Assembly: GCF_013185065.1 (NCBI RefSeq)
Contig: NZ_JAAVTO010000006.1
Span: 1-64,000 of the forward strand
Origin: Adlercreutzia sp. ZJ473
GTDB taxonomy: Bacteria; Actinomycetota; Coriobacteriia; Coriobacteriales; Eggerthellaceae
Length of the DNA stretch: 64,000 nucleotides
Direction: 5' to 3'
Shown here: in pieces, positions 60,331 to 64,000 of the stretch
Position numbering within the stretch: the stretch's first letter is position 1
Layout: every line of letters starts with the position of its first letter
Notes under the pieces: generated by a model
Seen by the model: the letters and a program-made list of their open reading frames with translations, nothing else
What the model was told of the DNA's origin: nothing
Database searches by the model: none
Position numbers and translations under genes: made by a program

Positions 60331-61389
60331 TTAGCAGCAGCCGCAGCCGCAGCCGCCGTCCTCGTCGTCGCCGGTGTCGTACGGAATGTTGCCGCAGCCG
60401 GGGAACGGGCCGTAGTGGACCGAGCGGTCGCCCTCGATGGCAAACGCCGCGCCGAAGCGCGTGTTCTCCACCATGGCGCACGAGTTGCCGCACACGTCGA
60501 GCGGCACGTCCTTCATGAAGCGATGGTGGTCGTCAAGGTCGAAGTAGTCGGGCATGCCGGGGATGGTGCCAAGGTAGGTGGCCTTCTGGTTGTACTGCTC
60601 GCAGAGGTCCTCGAGCTGCGCGGGCAGCTTGAACGCGCGCACGGTGCGCGAGAAGAACGTGGCGCCCTCGACCTTGGCGGCCAGCTCGGCGTCGTCGACG
60701 TGCTTTACGCGCGAGGCGGTGTAGCGGAAGTCATCCCAGCCCACGCGGCGCATGAGACGGCGGAAGTCCTCGATGTACATCGCGCCGCCGATGCATTCCC
60801 CGCGCAGGACGGGATCGTTCTGCTGGGCCTCGGTCATGCGGCGGTCGACGAAGATGTCGGAGAAGTACAGCTCGCCGCCCTCCTTCAGCACGCGCCAAAC
60901 CTCGGAGAACACCTGCTCCTTGAACGGGGAGAGGTTGATGACGCAGTTGGAGATGACCACGTCGATGGAGTCATCGGCGATGCCGAGCGCGGCGAGGTCC
61001 TCGATGTAGCCGCACTTGAACTCCACGTTGCTGGCGGCGTACCCGTATGCGCGCGCCACCTCGTCTTGGTACTTGCGGCCGACCTCGAGCTGGCTCTCGG
61101 TCATGTCCACGCCGATCACGCGACCCTTCTCGCCAACCAGCTTCGACAGCACGAACACGTCGCGGCCCGTGCCGCAGCCCAGGTCGAGCACCGTGCAGCC
61201 CTCGATCATCGGCGGAATGGGGCTTCCGCATCCGTAGAAGCGCTCGTTCACCTCAGCAGGCAGGCCGTCGATGATGTCCTGGACCTCCTGCGAGGCCGAC
61301 GAGCACGAGCACACGCTCGTCTTCAGGTCGCCGGACGACTGAAGAGCGCTGTAGTACTCCTTGACCTTCTCGCGAATGTCTTCACTCAT
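60331..61389 (-). CDS. arsM: Arsenite S-adenosylmethionine methyltransferase
   Basis: ArsM methylates As(III) to mono-, di- and trimethyl species. The 352-residue protein has the SAM motif VLDLGCGTGRDVFVLSKLVG, the ArsM signature VVISNCVINLSPFKEQVF and the conserved catalytic cysteines: C27/C29 (SVCSCSS), C149 (SNCVIN) and C199 (RGECIGGAMYIEDF). A Cys-rich tail (GGCGCGCC) is an added possible arsenic ligand. It starts the block arsM - ArrA-like - ArrB-like - TorD - aquaglyceroporin - YD-repeat. A small hairpin (60301-60319) separates it from the next gene. GGAAGGA precedes ATG 61389. Confidence 0.93.
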   Translation of the reverse strand: MSEDIREKVKEYYSALQSSGDLKTSVCSCSSASQEVQDIIDGLPAEVNERFYGCGSPIPPMIEGCTVLDLGCGTGRDVFVLSKLVGEKGRVIGVDMTESQLEVGRKYQDEVARAYGYAASNVEFKCGYIEDLAALGIADDSIDVVISNCVINLSPFKEQVFSEVWRVLKEGGELYFSDIFVDRRMTEAQQNDPVLRGECIGGAMYIEDFRRLMRRVGWDDFRYTASRVKHVDDAELAAKVEGATFFSRTVRAFKLPAQLEDLCEQYNQKATYLGTIPGMPDYFDLDDHHRFMKDVPLDVCGNSCAMVENTRFGAAFAIEGDRSVHYGPFPGCGNIPYDTGDDEDGGCGCGCC

Positions 61390-61481
61390 GCGCAAATCCT
61401 TCCTTCCTAGTCTTCGCCGCTCACCTGCAACCCTTGGCAATCCCCCCTTATATGCTTTATTTGATTGATTGCGGCCTATTA

Positions 61482-61539
61482 CTATTGGTTTAAGTCCAAT
61501 AGCAGTTTCAAATTGTAAAGTTTTACACGAAAATTACAA
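61482..61539 (-). promoter_or_regulatory. Promoter and operator-like inverted repeat of the arsM block
   Basis: Minus-strand -35 TTGTAA (61534-61539), 16-bp spacer, -10 TACAAT (61512-61517). A 7-bp perfect inverted repeat with a 7-bp spacer, CTATTGG (61482-61488) and CCAATAG (61496-61502), sits at about +3 to +23, where a repressor would block transcription. The whole zone 61441-61600 is A+T-rich, unlike its surroundings. No ArsR-type gene is in the window. Confidence 0.7.
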
Positions 61540-61560
61540 GAGGTGTGCCAAAATTAGTGC

Positions 61561-61659
61561 TTGACTGCTAATAGATTATGTCTTATATTGAGGACGGTCT
61601 GAAACACACAGGAGAGCGGTCGGCAGCAACCCCCCAAGTTGCCGGCCGCTCTCCTGTGT
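61561..61659 (+). promoter_or_regulatory. Plus-strand promoter running straight into a 22-bp hairpin
   Basis: -35 TTGACT (61561-61566), 17-bp spacer, -10 TATATT (61584-61589), start near 61597. Nine bases on, 61606-61619 pairs perfectly with 61646-61659, and the stem continues inward with wobble pairs to near 61627/61638. No gene follows within 270 bp and no U run is seen. It could be a short RNA, a terminated leader, or just a two-way terminator. Confidence 0.55.
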
Positions 61660-61934
61660 CATGAGACGGGAACGCCCGCGCACCGTGCGCGTGCAGGCGC
61701 CTTCTTCGGCCTCCCTTGCGGGCTTCTTGCGGGGCTTCGTTCGCGCGCCGTGTGCGGGCAGGCGCCTTCTTCACGCGAACGCGCCTCGCATCGCGCGCAA
61801 CCGCACTTCCGCACGCACGGCCTTTCGCATGAGCGCGCCGCGTCAAGCCCGCAAACTCGCTCTCAGTACTTTATTCATTGTGGAATTCCGTATATAATTC
61901 ATCGCAAATCAATCCTCTGGGGAAACGAGGCGCC
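61660..61934 (+). promoter_or_regulatory. Promoter region of the YefM/ParE-type pair
   Basis: -10 TATAAT at 61893-61898 with a weak -35 TTTATT (61870-61875), 17-bp spacer, giving a leader of about 30 nt. Upstream, GCAGGCGCCTTCTTC occurs twice (near 61692 and 61759) in otherwise featureless GC-rich DNA. Confidence 0.55.
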
Positions 61935-62240
61935 ATGAACCCTGCCCTTGCCGAGCTGCCCGTCATCCGACCCATCACCGACCTGCGCACGCAGCTCAAC
62001 AGCGTGTGCGAGCAGGCAACCGAGACGTGGAAGCCCGTGGTGCTCACCAAGAACGGCGCGCCCTCCTACGTCCTGATGGACAGCGCCGCATACGAGGCCG
62101 CCGAGCGCAACAACCGCCGCTACCTCGCCCTGCGCGAGGCGGAGATCGAGGAGCGCTACCGCCCGCAGTCCATGTCCAAGGAGGAGTCGGACGCCAAGAT
62201 GCGCGAGATCTTCGCGCTGTGGGGCATCGACTATGCTTGA
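61935..62240 (+). CDS. Phd/YefM-family antitoxin
   Basis: A 101-residue protein of the Phd/YefM type: PVIRPITDLRTQLNSVCEQA followed by PVVLTKNGAPSYVLMDSAAYE, the family hallmark, and a charged C-terminal tail (YLALREAEIEERYRPQSMSK). GAGGCGCC precedes ATG 61935. It overlaps the toxin gene by 8 bp. Confidence 0.9.
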   Translation: MNPALAELPVIRPITDLRTQLNSVCEQATETWKPVVLTKNGAPSYVLMDSAAYEAAERNNRRYLALREAEIEERYRPQSMSKEESDAKMREIFALWGIDYA

Positions 62241-62544
62241 CATAGCCTGGCGCCCGCGCGCCCACCTTGACCGCGAGTCCATCGCCATCTTCCTGGCCGT
62301 CGAGCGCAGCTCGCCGCAGGCCGCCCTCGCCGCCATGCAGAGCATCGACGCAGCGCTTGACATGGCGCGCCGCTTCCCCGACGCAGGCGGGCACTTCCAC
62401 CACGACAACCTTGAGCACGATTACCGCACCGTCCTGGCGAATCCCTATACCGTCTTCTACCGCTTCGACGAAGCCACGCTCACGGTGTACCGCATCCTCC
62501 ACCAGCGCCAAGACATAGACGCCTACTCTCTCGTCGAGTTCTGA
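62233..62544 (+). CDS. ParE/RelE-family toxin
   Basis: A 103-residue ParE/RelE-fold toxin: MLDIAWRPRAHLDRESIAIF, AAMQSIDAALDMARRFPDAG, EHDYRTVLANPYTVFYRFDE and TVYRILHQRQDIDAY. The final IxRxLHxRQDI motif is characteristic of ParE-type toxins that act on gyrase. Coupled to the YefM-like antitoxin. It lies between the two arsM-type genes, which suggests the intervening DNA has been subject to insertion. Confidence 0.88.
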   Translation: MLDIAWRPRAHLDRESIAIFLAVERSSPQAALAAMQSIDAALDMARRFPDAGGHFHHDNLEHDYRTVLANPYTVFYRFDEATLTVYRILHQRQDIDAYSLVEF

Positions 62545-62554
62545 CGCGCATCGC

Positions 62555-62639
62555 GCAGGGCGGCTCTTGCGGCAGGGCGGTCCTTGCAGCAGAGCGCTCC
62601 TTGCAGCAGCACGGCTCTTGCAGCCGAGCGGTTCTCCCT
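62555..62639. repeat. Five 17-bp tandem repeats
   Basis: Exact 17-bp phasing: 62555, 62572, 62589, 62606 and 62623. Consensus GCAGGGCGGCTCTTGCA; the first four units match it at 14 or more bases and the fifth is diverged. It lies directly after the ParE-type gene and before the arsM-like promoter region. Confidence 0.85.
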
Positions 62640-62658
62640 GGCTCCCGGCCCTCTTCTC

Positions 62659-62706
62659 TATGCTAGGCTCAGTCAGCTCATTTATGCTAGACTTAGTCAA
62701 CTAGTT
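62659..62706 (+). promoter_or_regulatory. Two 24-bp direct repeats before the second arsM-like gene
   Basis: Units at 62659-62682 and 62683-62706 share TATGCTAGRCTYAGTCARCT at the same phase. The second ends in AACTAGTT, a palindrome. A+T content rises here. Repeated 10-bp-phase-related sites just upstream of a start codon (62744) suggest cooperative regulator binding; no good -35/-10 pair is clear. Confidence 0.6.
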
Positions 62707-62743
62707 ATTTGAAGCAAGCCAATCGGAGATCAAGGACAGCTTT

Positions 62744-63835
62744 ATGGACTACGCCGCCTACTATCGCAAAGCCGAGGGGGACTACCTCGCCTACTACGCC
62801 GCCATCGCCCAGACCCAGGGGCGCGACCCCCAGGCGACCGCCCGCACGCGCGACGCCGACGGCACCATCCCCGAGGAAGCCCGCCCGCTGCTCTACAACG
62901 TGTCGGCCGAGATCAAGAACACGTTCCACGAGTTCGGCGCTCCCCTGCCGCCGCTTCTGGAAGGCTGCACCGTGCTCGACCTGTGCTGCGGAAGCGGCCG
63001 CGACACCTACCTGGCCGCCCAGCTCGTCGGCGCGCAGGGCAAGGTCATCGGCGTCGAGCCGGTAGCCGCGCGCCTCGCCGTCGCGCAGAAGTACCTCGCG
63101 CAGGAGATCAAGCAGTTCGGCTACGACGAGTGCAACGTCGAGCTGGTGAACGCCGCGCCCGAGGACCTCTCGTTCGTCGCCGACGGGTCGGTCGACGTGG
63201 TCATCTCCAACTGCACGTTCAACCTGTCGCCGGACAAGGAGCGCTACATCGCCGAGGTCAAGCGCGTGCTGAAGGACGGCGGCGAGTGGTACTTCACCGA
63301 CGTGTTCTGCGACCGCCGCATCCCACAGGCAACGTCCGACCAGGTGGAGAACGTCGCCATGCGCCTGGGCGGCGCCCTGTTCATCGAGGACTTCCGCCGT
63401 CTGGCGCAAGCTGCCGGATTCCACGACCCGCGCTACCTCATGACGTGGCAGACGCCTGTCTCGCCCGACGAGGCCGCCGTCTACCCCGGCATCGCGTTCG
63501 CCACCATCACGAGCCGCCTCATCAACTCCGAGCTCACGTCCGACCACTGCGAGGACTACGGCGAGGAGGTCACCTACGACGGCTCGCTGCCCGGCTACCC
63601 TGAGTTCTTCCTGTACGACAAGGACATCAAGCTCCCCGCCGGAAAGGCGTGCCCCACGTGCGACAACGTTTCGGTGCTGCCGCTTGCCACGCGCTACGCG
63701 AAAGTCATCAGCGTCACCGGCTCGCGCGACGTGCACTACGGCGACATTCGCGGCGACCGCATCATCAAGTGCGCGCCCGACTTCGACGGCGTGGTGGACG
63801 AGGACGACCAGCCCATCCAGGTCAGCTGCTGCTAG
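62744..63835 (+). CDS. ArsM-like methyltransferase lacking most catalytic cysteines
   Basis: A 363-residue paralogue of ArsM: SAM motif VLDLCCGSGRDTYLAAQLVG, signature VVISNCTFNLSPDKERYI with C157, and LGGALFIEDFRRLAQAAGF. Compared with the arsM at 60331-61389 it keeps the central Cys, but the N-terminal Cys pair has no counterpart and the Cys of ECIGGAMYIEDF is replaced (MRLGGALFIEDF). It ends in a Cys pair (QVSCC) and has an extra CPTCDN motif near 304. It may methylate another (metallo)metabolite or act on already methylated arsenic. AAGGA precedes ATG 62744. Confidence 0.85.
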   Translation: MDYAAYYRKAEGDYLAYYAAIAQTQGRDPQATARTRDADGTIPEEARPLLYNVSAEIKNTFHEFGAPLPPLLEGCTVLDLCCGSGRDTYLAAQLVGAQGKVIGVEPVAARLAVAQKYLAQEIKQFGYDECNVELVNAAPEDLSFVADGSVDVVISNCTFNLSPDKERYIAEVKRVLKDGGEWYFTDVFCDRRIPQATSDQVENVAMRLGGALFIEDFRRLAQAAGFHDPRYLMTWQTPVSPDEAAVYPGIAFATITSRLINSELTSDHCEDYGEEVTYDGSLPGYPEFFLYDKDIKLPAGKACPTCDNVSVLPLATRYAKVISVTGSRDVHYGDIRGDRIIKCAPDFDGVVDEDDQPIQVSCC

Positions 63836-63970
63836 CGAAGGCGCCGGGGGGCGCCCGGAGCCCGGAGCCCGGAGCCCGGAAGAGCATGCTCGAGGAGCAG
63901 CCGGCACCCCGCCTCTCCCCCGGCGTGCGAGGCGCCCGTCAGAGCAGGCGGGCGCCTCGCACGCTATAAT
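63836..63970 (+). terminator. Terminator after the arsM-like gene and promoter for the next gene
   Basis: After short CCCGGAGC direct repeats (about 63850-63880), a 16-bp perfect stem (63923-63938 with 63949-63964, 10-nt loop) ends the transcript. It abuts TATAAT at 63965-63970, a likely -10 for a gene that begins beyond the right edge; GAGGAG near 63990-63995 would be its ribosome-binding site. Confidence 0.7.
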
Positions 63971-64000
63971 GCTGCAAGCCAACTTACGACGAGGAGACAG

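Overview
The window is high-GC bacterial DNA (roughly two thirds G+C by eye) that best fits a gut Coriobacteriia of the Eggerthellaceae type (Eggerthella, Gordonibacter or Adlercreutzia relatives). The supporting signs are an actinobacterial-type integration host factor, the MEP pathway genes ispG and dxr, sortase-anchored VaFE adhesin architecture, a Tat-exported molybdopterin oxidoreductase with its TorD chaperone, and small-metabolite transporters. Species assignment is inference; there is no rRNA and I found no tRNA gene.

Layout. 1-1.3 kb: the tail of an Ala-rich protein and a RelE-type toxin-antitoxin pair. 1.3-11.3 kb: glmM-hisE and rpoBC (minus strand); RpoC carries an extra C-terminal domain resembling the RNA polymerase alpha C-terminal domain. 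11.3-12.1 kb: no gene, but three different repeat families stacked upstream of the rpoB promoter. 12.1-15 kb: a DUF559-type nuclease-like protein and an IS110-family element with subterminal inverted repeats and a possible bridge-RNA region. 15-21.9 kb: a flavin-binding protein, a DUF4097/XRE regulatory pair, Rae1-like NYN nuclease with rlmB, a UbiB-family kinase with a phasin-like protein, and a HAD phosphatase. 21.9-36.1 kb: the conserved envelope/isoprenoid/translation block pyrH-frr-uppS-cdsA-dxr // rseP-ispG-proS, split between dxr and rseP by a 5-kb opposite-strand insert holding a 1303-residue LPXTG adhesin and a toxin-antitoxin pair.

36-44 kb: a minus-strand set of polar amino-acid ABC importer (binding protein, permease, ATPase), a glycine-amidinotransferase-like enzyme, an EamA exporter and an MFS symporter. 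I read it as a possible guanidino-group transfer and transport module. 44-52.9 kb: small alarmone synthetase with mazG, mIHF, a 181-bp inverted-repeat element, a SpoU methyltransferase, a DUF2064 protein, a small Cys-containing protein, htpG under a CIRCE-like operator, and a branched-chain aminotransferase.

53-64 kb: an Rpn-type nuclease with a 12-bp minisatellite, then the most interesting block: arsM, an ArrA-like molybdenum catalytic subunit, a four-cluster ferredoxin subunit, a TorD-family chaperone, an aquaglyceroporin with a Cys-rich tail and an exported YD-repeat protein, all reading leftwards from one promoter with an operator-like inverted repeat. Facing it are a ParE/YefM-type module and a second, cysteine-depleted ArsM paralogue behind a 17-bp x 5 tandem repeat. 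Together these suggest a respire-methylate-export arsenic system. Substrate identity is inferred from family resemblance and context only.
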